From: Acidobacteriota bacterium
GTDB lineage: Bacteria > Acidobacteriota > Thermoanaerobaculia > Thermoanaerobaculales > Thermoanaerobaculaceae
Direction of reading: 5' to 3'
Assembly: GCA_004298115.1 (NCBI GenBank)
Contig: SCRJ01000170.1
Coordinates: 1 to 57,919 of the forward strand
Length of the DNA: 57,919 nucleotides
The translations under genes and the position numbers were made by a program. The number at the start of each line of letters is the position of its first letter. Within the stretch, counting starts at the first letter, position 1. Positions 44,468 to 56,064 of the stretch are shown piece after piece. Below the pieces are notes generated by a model, which worked only from the letters and a program-made list of their open reading frames with translations, searched no databases and was not told where the DNA came from.

Positions 44468-45641
44468 CCGACCCACCACCGACGCCGCGGCAACGCAGCG
44501 GGAGTTCATGGCGGACCTCTACGTCCGGCGGGGGCTGACGTTCACGCGCGGCGAGGGCGTCGAGCTCATCGGCGATACGGGCGAACGCTACCTCGACCTC
44601 ACGAGCAACTACGGCGTCAACATCCTCGGCTACGGGCATTCCGGGCTGGAAGCAGCGCTCATCGCGCAACTGTGTACTCTTCCGACCCTCCACTGCAGCT
44701 TCGCCAGCGACGTGCGGGCGCAGGCGTCGGCGGAGCTCGCGCGGCGGGTGAACCCGGCCGATCCCGGCCTCGTGTACTGGTCCAACTCCGGCGCCGAGGC
44801 GGTCGAGGCCGCGCTCAAGTTCGCAGCGATGGCGACGGGGAAGCGGCGCTTCGTCGCCTGCCGCGGCGCCTACCACGGCAAGACCCTCGGCGCGCTCTCC
44901 GCCACCTGGGGGGCGAAGTACCGCGAGCCGTTCGAGCCGTTGCTCTGGGAGTTCACCCATGTCGAGTACGGCGACCCCGCGGCGCTCGAAGCCGCTCTCG
45001 ACGAGGGCGCCGCCGCGTTCCTCGTCGAGCCTGTCCAGGGCGAAAGCGGCATCGTCGTGCCGCCGGAAGGCTACGTGCGCTCGGTGCGGCAGCTCTGCAC
45101 CGACCACGGGACCTTGCTGATCACGGACGAGGTGCAGACCGGCGTCGGCCGCACCGGGCGTTTCCTCGCCGCGGAGCACGAGGGCGTCGCGGCCGACATC
45201 GTTTGTCTGGGCAAGGGCCTGGCGGGCGGCATCCCGGTCGGCGCGACGGTCGTGACGCGGGCCGTCGGCGAGCGCCTCCAGCGCGGCGCGCACTCCTCCA
45301 CGTTCGGCGGCAACCCCCTGGCGCTTGCGGGCGTCCGCTTCGTCCTCGCCACGCTCGACGCCGCCATGCTCGAGCACGTCTCCCTCACCGGCGAGGCCTT
45401 CCTGGCCGCGTTGCGGTCGCTCGACCACGAGTTGGTGGTTGGGGCTCGGGGCCGCGGGTTGATGCTCGGCCTGGTGGTGAGCGACCGCCGTGACGACATC
45501 CTGCGCGGCTTGCAGAAGCACAAGGTGCTCGCCGTCCCCGCCGGCAGCCACGTCGTGCGCTTCCTGCCGCCGTACGCGATCGGGTCCGGTCACATCGACC
45601 GGGCGGTCATGGCGCTCGGCGACACCTTGCGCGGCTTGTAG
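44460..45641 (+). CDS. lysJ: LysJ, LysW-semialdehyde aminotransferase
   Basis: PLP enzyme that converts the semialdehyde on LysW to lysine (or ornithine) using glutamate as amino donor. The 393-aa product is a class III aminotransferase, ArgD-like: YWSNSGAEAVEAALKFA, EPVQGESGI, LITDEVQTGVGRTG and CLGKGLAGGIPVGA with the PLP-binding Lys at 252. ATG 44460 overlaps the lysZ stop by 8 bases; a GTG 6 bases earlier is possible. It is the last gene of the operon. The step after it, release from LysW by LysK, has no obvious gene here. Confidence 0.93.
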   Translation: MASRPTTDAAATQREFMADLYVRRGLTFTRGEGVELIGDTGERYLDLTSNYGVNILGYGHSGLEAALIAQLCTLPTLHCSFASDVRAQASAELARRVNPADPGLVYWSNSGAEAVEAALKFAAMATGKRRFVACRGAYHGKTLGALSATWGAKYREPFEPLLWEFTHVEYGDPAALEAALDEGAAAFLVEPVQGESGIVVPPEGYVRSVRQLCTDHGTLLITDEVQTGVGRTGRFLAAEHEGVAADIVCLGKGLAGGIPVGATVVTRAVGERLQRGAHSSTFGGNPLALAGVRFVLATLDAAMLEHVSLTGEAFLAALRSLDHELVVGARGRGLMLGLVVSDRRDDILRGLQKHKVLAVPAGSHVVRFLPPYAIGSGHIDRAVMALGDTLRGL

Positions 45642-45756
45642 CCGGCGTGCCTCGGTGGCGAACCGGTAACGAAGCCGCTTCACCGTCCCCTCGGCGGCGC
45701 CTCCTTGTCAAGCGACCCCTTCCATCTCCTCCGGATGCGCTGCCAACGCCCTGTCC

Positions 45757-45778
45757 GCGGGTATCATCGGGATCGTGG
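45757..45778 (+). promoter_or_regulatory. Promoter-like element matched by a copy at 28849
   Basis: Identical to 28849-28870 except at two middle positions. TATCAT (45762-45767) is a good -10; the predicted start gives a leader of about 55 bases before ATG 45829. The shared string suggests that the same sigma factor or regulator reads both. Confidence 0.4.
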
Positions 45779-45828
45779 GAACGGGAGTTCCAGTCCAAAG
45801 AGAAGATACGCACCTGGGAGGTGACGCG

Positions 45829-46830
45829 ATGAGAGCACGGTTGTGGCTCGTCCCGATGGTGGTCGTGGCGTGTCTGGCGGTGGCCGCTCGCGCGTCCGCG
45901 GCCGACCCCTCGAAGCCCCCCGCGGTGTACCCGATTCAGGAGCAGTTCGTGGACGCCGGCGGCGTCATGATCTACACGCTGTCGGTGGGTCGCGGCGCCC
46001 CCCTGGTCGTCCTCCACGGCGGTCCCGGCGCCTCGCACGACTACTTCCTCCCCTACCTGCTGCCGCTCGCGCGCCACAACCGCCTGGTGTTCATCGACGA
46101 GCGCGGCTCCGGCCGGTCGGAGAAGCTCGAGGACGCCTCGCGCTATACCGTCGAGGCGATGGTCGGGGACGTCGAGGCGGTGCGCGTCGCGCTCGGGCTC
46201 GGCAAGATCAACCTGCTCGGGCACTCGTTCGGCGGCGTCCTGGCGCAGGCGTACGCGTTCGCCCACCAGGCGAACCTCGCGCACCTCGTCCTGGCTAGCA
46301 CGTTCCACAGCACCAAGGCGCTCAACGAGGTGTTCGTCCACATGAAGGCCGCGATGCCCGCGGAGCTGCGCAACCGCATCGACACGATGGAAGCCGCGGG
46401 GCTGTACGGGCACGGCAAGGCGTACGAGAAGAACCGCTACACCAACGACTACATGATCGCCGCCTGGGGCGAGGGCTACTTCCCGTACCTCTACCAGAAG
46501 CGGCCCGACCCGAACTACGACCCGGTCGCCAACGGCAACACGGCGTGGGACGTCTACCGCGAGATGTGGGGATCGCACGGCGAGTTCGTCATCGACGGCA
46601 ACCTCGCCGCGGTCGAGTACGCGGACCGGCTGCCGGGGATCAAGGTGCCGACGCTGATCACCGTGGGCGACCACGACGAGAGCGACCCCTCGATCGCCCG
46701 GGCGATGCACGCCCTCATCCCGGGGTCGAAGCTCGTGGTCCTGCCGGAGAGCGGCCACATGACGTTCGTGGACCAGCCCGACATGTTCGTGAAGGCGGTG
46801 GACGGGTTCCTCCACCCGCCGGCGAAGTGA
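45829..46830 (+). CDS. Exported alpha/beta hydrolase, proline iminopeptidase-like
   Basis: The 333-aa product has a signal peptide (MRARLWLVPMVVVACLAVAARASA). VVLHGGPGASHDYF carries the HGGPG oxyanion loop typical of proline iminopeptidases, GHSFGG is the nucleophile elbow (Ser), TVGDHDESD supplies the acid and SGHM the His. The cap region (about 160-250) is helical. It may release N-terminal residues from peptides, but hydrolysis of other small esters or amides cannot be ruled out. GGGAGGTGACG precedes ATG 45829. The stop overlaps the next gene's GTG (GTGA). Confidence 0.87.
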   Translation: MRARLWLVPMVVVACLAVAARASAADPSKPPAVYPIQEQFVDAGGVMIYTLSVGRGAPLVVLHGGPGASHDYFLPYLLPLARHNRLVFIDERGSGRSEKLEDASRYTVEAMVGDVEAVRVALGLGKINLLGHSFGGVLAQAYAFAHQANLAHLVLASTFHSTKALNEVFVHMKAAMPAELRNRIDTMEAAGLYGHGKAYEKNRYTNDYMIAAWGEGYFPYLYQKRPDPNYDPVANGNTAWDVYREMWGSHGEFVIDGNLAAVEYADRLPGIKVPTLITVGDHDESDPSIARAMHALIPGSKLVVLPESGHMTFVDQPDMFVKAVDGFLHPPAK

Positions 46831-47954
46831 GCGGAGGCGGGCAGGCGGGTGGAGGCCGCGAGGACCTCCCCGGCGGCGCGGGCGCGCCCGGGCGGTGGCG
46901 CGGCCTGGGCTTCCCGTTCCTCGCGTTCGTGACCTGGCGGCTCGCGCACTGGGTCGCCGTCGCGCTCGTCGGCGCGGCGCCGCCGGCTCCGACGTTCGCC
47001 TGGGACGCGCACTGGTACGTGCGGATCATGCGCGCCGGCTATCTGCCGTGGGCGGAGACGGGAGCGACGCAGGCCACCGCCTTCTTCCCGCTCGTCCCCT
47101 GGATCGGCCGCGCCGTCAGTTGGCTGTTGGGCTCCGAGCGTGCGGCGGTCGTCGTGGTCGCCAACGGCGCCGCCCTCGCCGCGGTGCTGCTCGTCTTCGT
47201 CGCCTTCCGCGCCTGGCGGGGGGAGCGGGTCGCCCGCGCCGGCCTCGTCGTCCTCCTCCTCTACCCGTCCTCGCTGTTCCTCTGGGCGTTCTACTCCGAG
47301 GCCACGTTCATCGCGCTCTCCGCTGCCGCACTGCTCTCGTGCCACCGCGGCCGCTCGCTGCTCGCCGCCGTTCTCGGCGTGCCGCTGGCCATGACGCGCC
47401 TGCCGGGGGTCCTGATCGTCCCGGCGCTCATCGCGGGGCGGATCGAGCGCCGGCGCCGCCTCGACCCGGCCTCGCTCGCGCTCCTTCTCCCCGTCCTCGG
47501 CGTGCTCGCGGTGATGCTCGCGCAGGCGCTCGAGGCGGGCGACGCGCTGGCGTTCCTGCACGCCGGAGCGGCCTGGCAGCGCCGCCTCGCGCCTCCCTGG
47601 GTGATCGCCGCCGACGCCGTGCGCCTGACGCTGCGGCACCGATGGCTGGTGAGCGTGGCGCTGGCCGACCTGCTCGCGCTGCTGCTGGTGACCGCGGCCG
47701 CCGTGCTGGCGGTCGTCCGGCGCTGGCCCGCCGCGGCCACCGTCTGGATCGTGCTGCTGACCGGCATCACCGTGTGCTCGGGCTCGAGCACGAGCGCGAT
47801 GCGATACGCCCTCGGCGCCTGGCCGGCGTTCGGCGTCCTCGCCGAGGCCGGGCTCGCGTTGCCGCGCGGCGTGCGCTGGGCCGTCGTGGCGGCCCTCGGC
47901 GCCGGCTCGCTCGTCGTCCTCGTGCTCGCCGGGAACAACCACTTCGTCGGCTGA
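46827..47954 (+). CDS. PIG-V-like mannosyltransferase membrane protein
   Basis: The 375-aa product has about 9-10 membrane helices. DAHWYVRIMRAGY, in the first loop after helix one, matches the Asp-containing start of the PIG-V/GT-C mannosyltransferases, and AFFPLVPWIGRAVSWLLG and YPSSLFLWAFYSEATFIALSAA (a conserved Y-S-E in the next loop) follow. Activity would be transfer of a sugar from a lipid-linked donor. GTG 46827 overlaps the hydrolase stop, so the two are coupled. Its partners are not obvious. Confidence 0.75.
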   Translation: MSGGGQAGGGREDLPGGAGAPGRWRGLGFPFLAFVTWRLAHWVAVALVGAAPPAPTFAWDAHWYVRIMRAGYLPWAETGATQATAFFPLVPWIGRAVSWLLGSERAAVVVVANGAALAAVLLVFVAFRAWRGERVARAGLVVLLLYPSSLFLWAFYSEATFIALSAAALLSCHRGRSLLAAVLGVPLAMTRLPGVLIVPALIAGRIERRRRLDPASLALLLPVLGVLAVMLAQALEAGDALAFLHAGAAWQRRLAPPWVIAADAVRLTLRHRWLVSVALADLLALLLVTAAAVLAVVRRWPAAATVWIVLLTGITVCSGSSTSAMRYALGAWPAFGVLAEAGLALPRGVRWAVVAALGAGSLVVLVLAGNNHFVG

Positions 47955-48078
47955 GGCGGACGCACCCGGCGCTCGCGGCCGGATAGCAAGGCGTTCCCGT
48001 GGAATTGGTTACGCCGCGTCGGGCGGGGAGCCCTGCGCCGCGGCGGGATCCTGGACAACAATGGACCCTTGCCGATTC

Positions 48079-48107
48079 TTGACAGAGCCTGAAATGAGAC
48101 TTAGACT
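48079..48107 (+). promoter_or_regulatory. Promoter of fur-katG
   Basis: Consensus -35 TTGACA (48079-48084), 17 bases, then TAGACT (48102-48107). The expected start of transcription is at ATG 48114, so the message is likely leaderless. Mycobacterial furA-katG is also reported to be transcribed from the furA start codon. Confidence 0.65.
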
Positions 48108-48113
48108 ACATCC

Positions 48114-50851
<2,738 letters not shown>

Positions 50852-50875
50852 TTCCGCAACGACGAGCGTCCGTTC

Positions 50876-50901
50876 GGCCCCGGCGGTGACCCGCCGGGGC
50901 C
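50876..50901 (+). terminator. Terminator-like hairpin after katG
   Basis: Perfect 11-bp stem (GGCCCCGGCGG / CCGCCGGGGCC) with a TGAC loop, 24 bases past katG. No U-run follows, but its strength suggests that transcription ends or mRNA is stabilised here. Confidence 0.55.
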
Positions 50902-51032
50902 CACCCGGAGCCGGGCGGGCAGCTCGCCCGCGTCCGGCTCCTCGGGGGCACCCGTTCGGCGGGCTTTCGTCATCGAGCGTCCGAACGCTTCGGGGCCGGC
51001 GTGAGGTGGGAGTCACCGACACCAGGTCCTGG

Positions 51033-51073
51033 CGATGGCGGCGATTTTCCTCTATAAATGCGGGGAACGCTCG
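51033..51073 (+). promoter_or_regulatory. Promoter region of first methyltransferase paralogue
   Basis: Contains CGATGGCGGCGA (51033-51044), TATAAA (51053-51058) and AACGCTCG (51066-51073), the last 17 bases before ATG 51091. The same three blocks precede the second paralogue, with the AACGCTCG-to-ATG distance unchanged. Confidence 0.55.
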
Positions 51074-51090
51074 GAGCGGGGGTCGTCGCC

Positions 51091-52218
51091 ATGCAGATCG
51101 AACAAGGGTTTCTCGAGGCGCTCTGTTGTCCAGTTTCGAAGAGCCCTCTCAGAATGATGACGGAGCCGGAGCTCGAGGAGCTGAACGGTTCGATCGCGCA
51201 GGGGAGGATCAGGCACGCCGACGGCGCGCCCGTCGCCGACGTCCTGGACAGCGGTCTGGTCGCGGTCGACGGGAGTGCGGTCTACGGGATCCGGGAAGAC
51301 GTCCCGATGCTCCTGCCGACCCTCCGGATCGTCCCCTCACGCGACGTCGCGTCGCCGTTCGCGGACAGCTCGCCCGCGGCGAGGAGCGGCACGTACGACG
51401 ACCGGTGGGAGGGACTCTCCCAGTACTGGCACGTGTTCCGGGCGCCGCAGAGGCCGTCGCGAGAGGACATCGACGTCGTGCAGCGGCTGGTGGCCGAGAG
51501 GGTTTCCTTCGCACAGGGGCCGCTCCCCCGCGCCCTGATGCTCGGTGTTACGCCGGAGATCGCCACCCTCCGATGGCCCGCCGGGACGCGCGTGCTGGCG
51601 CTCGACTCCTCACCGGGGATGATCCGAAACGTGTGGCCGGCCCGTGAGGTCCCGGGCGGGGTTGCGGCCCTCGCGGACTGGGGGGCGATGCCGGTCCGTG
51701 ATGCGGCGGTCGACTTCGCGGTCGGCGACGGGTTCCTGACCTCGGTACCGTACCCCGACGGCTTCCGCGCGGTGGTCGCCGAGCTGCGGCGGGTGCTCAA
51801 GGAGACCGGAACCTTCGTGATGCGCGAGTTCGCCAGACCGGAGGTCAGGGAACCTCTCGACACGATCTTCCGCGACTTGCGCGAAGGCCGCGTCGTCGAA
51901 CCCGGGCCCTTCGCGTGGCGGCTCGCGATGGCCTTGCACGGGGACCTCGAGGCGGGCTGCCGCATCGGCGAGATCTGCGACGCCTGGCACGACAACGTTC
52001 CCGAGCCGCTCGAGCTCACGAGGTCGTTGGGCTGGCCGCCCGACAGCCTGAGCTGGCTGGAGTCCTTCCGCGGGACGAAGGACCGGATGTGGTTTCCGAC
52101 CCGCGACGAGGTGCGCACGGTCTTCTCTCCGGACTTCGAGCAGGTGGAGTGCCTGGTCCCCGGCTACACGGACGGTGAACGGTACCCCACCGTGGTGTTC
52201 AAGCCGAGGGCGCGCTGA
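51091..52218 (+). CDS. Methyltransferase with Trm112-like N-terminus (paralogue 1)
   Basis: The 375-aa product begins FLEALCCPVSKSPLRMM, like the Trm112p domain start LLxxLxCPxC but with Ser in place of the second Cys, so zinc binding is probably lost. A class I SAM-methyltransferase-like Rossmann domain follows (PRALMLGVTPEIATLRWPAGTRVLALDSSPGMIRNVWP, with the ligand-binding Asp in LALD). The glycine motif is LGVTPE rather than GxGxG. The substrate is not known. ATG 51091 fits the conserved leader. It is 240 bases after katG and 95 bases before its tandem paralogue. Confidence 0.75.
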   Translation: MQIEQGFLEALCCPVSKSPLRMMTEPELEELNGSIAQGRIRHADGAPVADVLDSGLVAVDGSAVYGIREDVPMLLPTLRIVPSRDVASPFADSSPAARSGTYDDRWEGLSQYWHVFRAPQRPSREDIDVVQRLVAERVSFAQGPLPRALMLGVTPEIATLRWPAGTRVLALDSSPGMIRNVWPAREVPGGVAALADWGAMPVRDAAVDFAVGDGFLTSVPYPDGFRAVVAELRRVLKETGTFVMREFARPEVREPLDTIFRDLREGRVVEPGPFAWRLAMALHGDLEAGCRIGEICDAWHDNVPEPLELTRSLGWPPDSLSWLESFRGTKDRMWFPTRDEVRTVFSPDFEQVECLVPGYTDGERYPTVVFKPRAR

Positions 52219-52250
52219 AGGAGCCGCGCACAGCCCGGGACCTCACTCGA

Positions 52251-52296
52251 CGATGGCGGCGACGCCCCGCCACCCCTATACTCTCGCCAACGCTCG
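52251..52296 (+). promoter_or_regulatory. Promoter region of second methyltransferase paralogue
   Basis: CGATGGCGGCGA (52251-52262), TATACT (52277-52282) and AACGCTCG (52289-52296), again 17 bases before ATG 52314. The spacing between the first two blocks is 6 bases longer than at 51033. The duplication therefore included the regulatory DNA. Confidence 0.55.
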
Positions 52297-52313
52297 AAGG
52301 GAAGGGTTCCCGC

Positions 52314-53459
52314 ATGCCGGTCGGCCGTGAGTTGCTCGAGGTCCTCTGCTGCCCCGTCTCGAGAAGCCCGCTTCGATCCATGACGCCAGACGAGGTCGCG
52401 GAGTTCAACACGTCCGTCCCGGAGGGCCGGGCCAGGTACGCCAGCGGTGCGCCAGTGACCGAAATACTGGAGCGCGGCCTCGTCACGGTCGATGAAGCCT
52501 CGGTGTACGCGATTCTGGAGGGCGTTCCGGCGCTCATGCCGGAGTTGCGCATGGTGCGTGGCGAGGGCGCACCGGCGAACGCCGCGAATCCGGCCGGGCC
52601 ACGCCAGGAACCATGGGCCGACTACTGGGAGAAAGTCTCGCGGCACTGGGACGATCTTCGACCGCCGCGGCGGCCGGCGCCGCAGGACATCGCGCTGTTC
52701 GAGGGGCTCGTCGCCGAAGGTTGCGCCGGCGCCCGTTCGGCCCGGCCCCGCGCCCTGCTCCTCGGTGTCACCCCGGAGATCGCGACGATGCGCTGGCCGG
52801 CGGGGACGCAACTCCTGGCTCTCGACGGGTCCGCGGCGATGATCCGGCACGTCTGGCCCCGCCGTGCGGTCCCCGGCGCGGCCGTAGTCCAGGGGAGCTG
52901 GTCGGCGATGCCGATCCGCGACGCCACGTGCGACATCGTCGTCGGCGACTCATCGATCGCGCATCAGGCGTATCCCGACACCTTCTTCGCGGTCGTCGGC
53001 GAGGTGGGTCGCGTGTTGAAGGACGGCGGCGTGCTCGCGACGCGGGCGTTCACGAGGCCGGAGGAGCGCGAGCCCGTCGAAGCGATCTTCGACGACCTTC
53101 GGAACGGCCGGATCGGGACGCTCGACTACTGCAGGTGGAGGCTCGCGGCGGCGCTTCACGGCGATCGCGCCACGGGCACCAGAATGGGCGATATCTGGGA
53201 TGTCTGGGAGGCGAACGTCCCGGACCCGGGCGAGCTGATGAGGTCGCTGGGGTGGCCCCAGGAGGCGGCGCGGGTGATGGAGAACTTGCGCGGGGGGGAA
53301 GCCGTCCTGATCTTCCCCACACTCGCCGAGTTGCGGGCCGGGCTCGTGGAAGACCTCGAGGAGATGGCGTGCGAGTTCCCCGACTACGAGGACGGGGACC
53401 GCTACCCGATCCTCCTGCTCAGACGAAAGCCACGTTCGGGCCGGCGCTCGCGAGCGTGA
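52314..53459 (+). CDS. Methyltransferase with Trm112-like N-terminus (paralogue 2)
   Basis: The 381-aa product is aligned end to end with the upstream gene: LLEVLCCPVSRSPLRSM, then PRALLLGVTPEIATMRWPAGTQLLALDGSAAMIRHVWP and the C-terminal LMRSLGWPQEAARVMENLRG. By eye about half the residues match. The Trm112-like half again lacks the second Cys. A basic tail (RRKPRSGRRSRA) is added at the end. It is a tandem duplicate that has diverged, so the two copies probably act on different substrates. No biosynthetic or transport gene is next to them. Confidence 0.75.
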   Translation: MPVGRELLEVLCCPVSRSPLRSMTPDEVAEFNTSVPEGRARYASGAPVTEILERGLVTVDEASVYAILEGVPALMPELRMVRGEGAPANAANPAGPRQEPWADYWEKVSRHWDDLRPPRRPAPQDIALFEGLVAEGCAGARSARPRALLLGVTPEIATMRWPAGTQLLALDGSAAMIRHVWPRRAVPGAAVVQGSWSAMPIRDATCDIVVGDSSIAHQAYPDTFFAVVGEVGRVLKDGGVLATRAFTRPEEREPVEAIFDDLRNGRIGTLDYCRWRLAAALHGDRATGTRMGDIWDVWEANVPDPGELMRSLGWPQEAARVMENLRGGEAVLIFPTLAELRAGLVEDLEEMACEFPDYEDGDRYPILLLRRKPRSGRRSRA

Positions 53460-53579
53460 CGACCGGCCCCTCCGAGCTCCGGCGCCGGCGCCATTCAGCC
53501 CCCGCCGAGCGAACACCTGCCGCCTCGGTCATGAGGAGCCTCGGGGACGCGAGGGTAAGATGACCGCGAAAGGATGCGC

Positions 53580-55388
53580 ATGAACCTGCTCGGCGTCCGG
53601 CTGTCGGCGTGCCTAGCCGCATTCCTGCTGACTGGCGTCGTCTGCCCATGTCCGGCGTTCTCCGCCGAACCGGCCCAGCGCTCGCCAGAGGGTCCCCCAG
53701 CCTCCCCTCCCACGGGAACCCCGGGGAGTGCGGAGCTGCCAGACCAGCTCTGGCCGCTCGAGGTGGTTTCCTCCAACGGCGTCGTGGTCTCGGGCTCGGA
53801 ACAAGCCTCGCAGGCCGGTGCGGCGATGCTGGAGGCGGGCGGCAATGCCGTCGACGCCGCCGTGGCCGCCGCGTTCGCCCTCGGGGTCACGGAGCCGATG
53901 ACCTCCGGGCTCGGTGCGGAGACGTTGATCCTGATCTACCGCGCGGACGGCCGCGTCGAGGCGATCGACGGGTCCTGCTACGTCCCCGAACTGGCGCGTC
54001 CCGACGAGTTGCAGAGGGCGCGAGCCAACGCCGAGCGGGGGAACTACATCCAGAACTACAAGGCCATCGCAGTGCCCGGCTCGCTGGCTGCGCTTGCCTA
54101 CGCCCTCGAGAGCTGCGGCAGCAAGAGCCTGGCCGAGGTGCTCGCCCCCGCGATCGACCTCGCGGATTTCGGATACAACCTGAATCCGAGCAGTACCGCG
54201 GAGCTCGACAGCTTGAGCTTCCTGGTGCGACACCAGGGCTACGTTGCCGACCTCTTCCTCAAGGGATTCACGGATGCGTGGGGTCCGGGCCACGTCTTCT
54301 GCGCCTCGGATCTCGCCAACACCCTCAGGCGGATCGCCGAGTTCGGGCCGGGCGACTTCTACCGCGGGCGCATCGCCGACGAGATCGACGCCGACATGGA
54401 GCGTCGCGGCGCGTACGTGCGAAAGGCCGATCTCATGAGGGTCCGCGCCGTCCTGCGCCGACCGATCCGCGCCCACTACCGCGGCCTCGAGGTGATCACG
54501 TTCCCGTTTCCCGGAAGCGGGGGAAGCCTCGTCGAGATGCTCCACATCCTCGAGGCGTTCCCCTCGCAGCTTCTGCGCGATGACTCGCTCGACCGGCTCC
54601 ACCTGCTCATCGAGGCGGCCCGCATCGCCTGGGTGGACAGCCTGAATCCGAGGATACCGCCGACGGCTCTCGACGTCTGGCTGACCGACAGGGTCCGGGC
54701 GGCCCAGCGTGCCAAGCTGATCCGGTTCGACCGCGCCCTGCGCCCGGGCGAGATCAGCGCCAGCGAGCAGTACCGGAACGTCGCCCTCGGGACCACACAG
54801 GTCTCCGTCATCGACCGCTGGGGGAACGCCGTATCCCTGTCGCAGACCTTGGGGGGGTTCTTCGGGGCCACCGTAGCCACGCCGGGGCTCGGGTTTCTTT
54901 ACAACGCGAACCTCAACGCCTTCAACTACACGGACCCCTCCAGCCCGTACTTCCTCCGCACAGGACGGGTGCCGGCGACGACGCTGGCGCCGACGATCGT
55001 CCTGAAGGATGGAAAGCCGCTCCTCGTGCTCGGAAGCGCGGGCAGCGACCGTGTCGTACCGACGGTCGCCGCGGTCATCTCCGAGGTCGCGGACCGCGGC
55101 GCGAGCGCGTGCGAGGCGGTGGCCAGCCCGCGCGCCATTTGGGGAACGAACTTCAGCGACCCCAAGGCGTTCGTCGAGATTGCCGGAGAAATCACCCCGG
55201 CGCGAGCCGAGGCACTGGAGAAGCAGGGCTTCCGGGACATCTACCGGCTCGAGTTCCCGGCGCGCTGGTTCGACATGTCCGCGTTCGGCGGGACCAACGT
55301 CGCCTTCGTCGACCCCCTGACGGGAATGCTCGTCGGCGTGCCGGACCCGCGGCGGTCAGGGTTCGCCGCGGCGCCTGCGGCTCATTGA
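53580..55388 (+). CDS. Gamma-glutamyltransferase, exported
   Basis: Ntn hydrolase that cleaves gamma-glutamyl peptides such as glutathione. The 602-aa proenzyme has a signal peptide (MNLLGVRLSACLAAFLLTGVVCPCPAFSA) and MLEAGGNAVDAAVAAAFALGVTEPMTSGLG near the N-terminus. The maturation site is GTTQVSVIDRWGNAVSLS with the nucleophile Thr405, and GSAGSDRV-like strands (LGSAGSDRVVPTV) follow in the small subunit. AAAGGA lies 5 bases before ATG 53580, which is preferred to the ATG at 53574. A TAAGAT hexamer (53556-53561) may be the -10. Confidence 0.92.
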   Translation: MNLLGVRLSACLAAFLLTGVVCPCPAFSAEPAQRSPEGPPASPPTGTPGSAELPDQLWPLEVVSSNGVVVSGSEQASQAGAAMLEAGGNAVDAAVAAAFALGVTEPMTSGLGAETLILIYRADGRVEAIDGSCYVPELARPDELQRARANAERGNYIQNYKAIAVPGSLAALAYALESCGSKSLAEVLAPAIDLADFGYNLNPSSTAELDSLSFLVRHQGYVADLFLKGFTDAWGPGHVFCASDLANTLRRIAEFGPGDFYRGRIADEIDADMERRGAYVRKADLMRVRAVLRRPIRAHYRGLEVITFPFPGSGGSLVEMLHILEAFPSQLLRDDSLDRLHLLIEAARIAWVDSLNPRIPPTALDVWLTDRVRAAQRAKLIRFDRALRPGEISASEQYRNVALGTTQVSVIDRWGNAVSLSQTLGGFFGATVATPGLGFLYNANLNAFNYTDPSSPYFLRTGRVPATTLAPTIVLKDGKPLLVLGSAGSDRVVPTVAAVISEVADRGASACEAVASPRAIWGTNFSDPKAFVEIAGEITPARAEALEKQGFRDIYRLEFPARWFDMSAFGGTNVAFVDPLTGMLVGVPDPRRSGFAAAPAAH

Positions 55389-55552
55389 ACACGTTGGCAG
55401 CTCGAGAACCTGGCGCACGGAGAACCGGCCCTGGCGGCCCACGGGTCCGGCTCGGCACCCTTCGAGCCGAGAACGGCGCAAATCGGACGCAACCCCGTCT
55501 CGAGGGTGGTTCGCGCCACCCCCAAGGCGGCATCCGAGTCGTTTGTTTTGAG

Positions 55553-55629
55553 TGGTGCGCCCGGGGCGATTCGAACGCCCGGCCTTCAGATCCGGAGTCT
55601 GACGCTCTATCCAGCTGAGCTACGGGCGC
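55553..55629 (-). tRNA. tRNA-Arg (CCG)
   Basis: Complete cloverleaf on the minus strand: acceptor GCGCCCG/CGGGCGC, anticodon stem TCAGA/TCTGA around the loop CTCCGGA with anticodon CCG, T-loop TTCGAAT, and an encoded CCA end. It is last of four tRNA genes in the same direction. Confidence 0.97.
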
Positions 55630-55635
55630 ACAAAG

Positions 55636-55713
55636 TGGGGTGAGCGAGGGGATTTGAACCCCCGACCACCGGAGCCACAGTCCGGTGCTCTGACCAGCTG
55701 AGCTACGCTCACC
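55636..55713 (-). tRNA. tRNA-His (GTG)
   Basis: Acceptor GTGAGCG/CGCTCAC, anticodon loop CTGTGGC with GTG, T-loop TTCAAAT and an encoded CCA. An extra G at position -1 (55713) pairs with discriminator C, the identity feature of tRNA-His. Six bases separate it from tRNA-Arg (CCG). Confidence 0.97.
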
Positions 55714-55720
55714 ACAAGGC

Positions 55721-55797
55721 TGGCCTGCCTGAGAGGATTCGAACCTCCGACCCGCGGATTAGAAGTCCGCTGCTCTATCCAGCTGAGCTACAGGCAG
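55721..55797 (-). tRNA. tRNA-Arg (TCT)
   Basis: Acceptor CTGCCTG/CAGGCAG, anticodon stem GCGGA/TCCGC around loop CTTCTAA with anticodon TCT, T-loop TTCGAAT, encoded CCA. The first pair is C1-G72, unusual outside tRNA-Pro. Discriminator is G. Confidence 0.96.
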
Positions 55798-55817
55798 CTG
55801 TGTGCGGGGACGGGTGA

Positions 55818-55894
<77 letters not shown>

Positions 55895-56064
55895 TCCCAT
55901 GCTGCGTGAAACTACACGCTCCCAAAGAGCTATCCCCATTTCCGGGGAACCCTTACAGTACCAACCGCCGCCTGCTTCGTCAAGGTCGAACGCGGGTTTC
56001 GGCGCGGCCGCTCCGAGCGGATTCTGGCACGACGTCAGCAGGCCGGCCGCCCGGCGGGCGGGCG

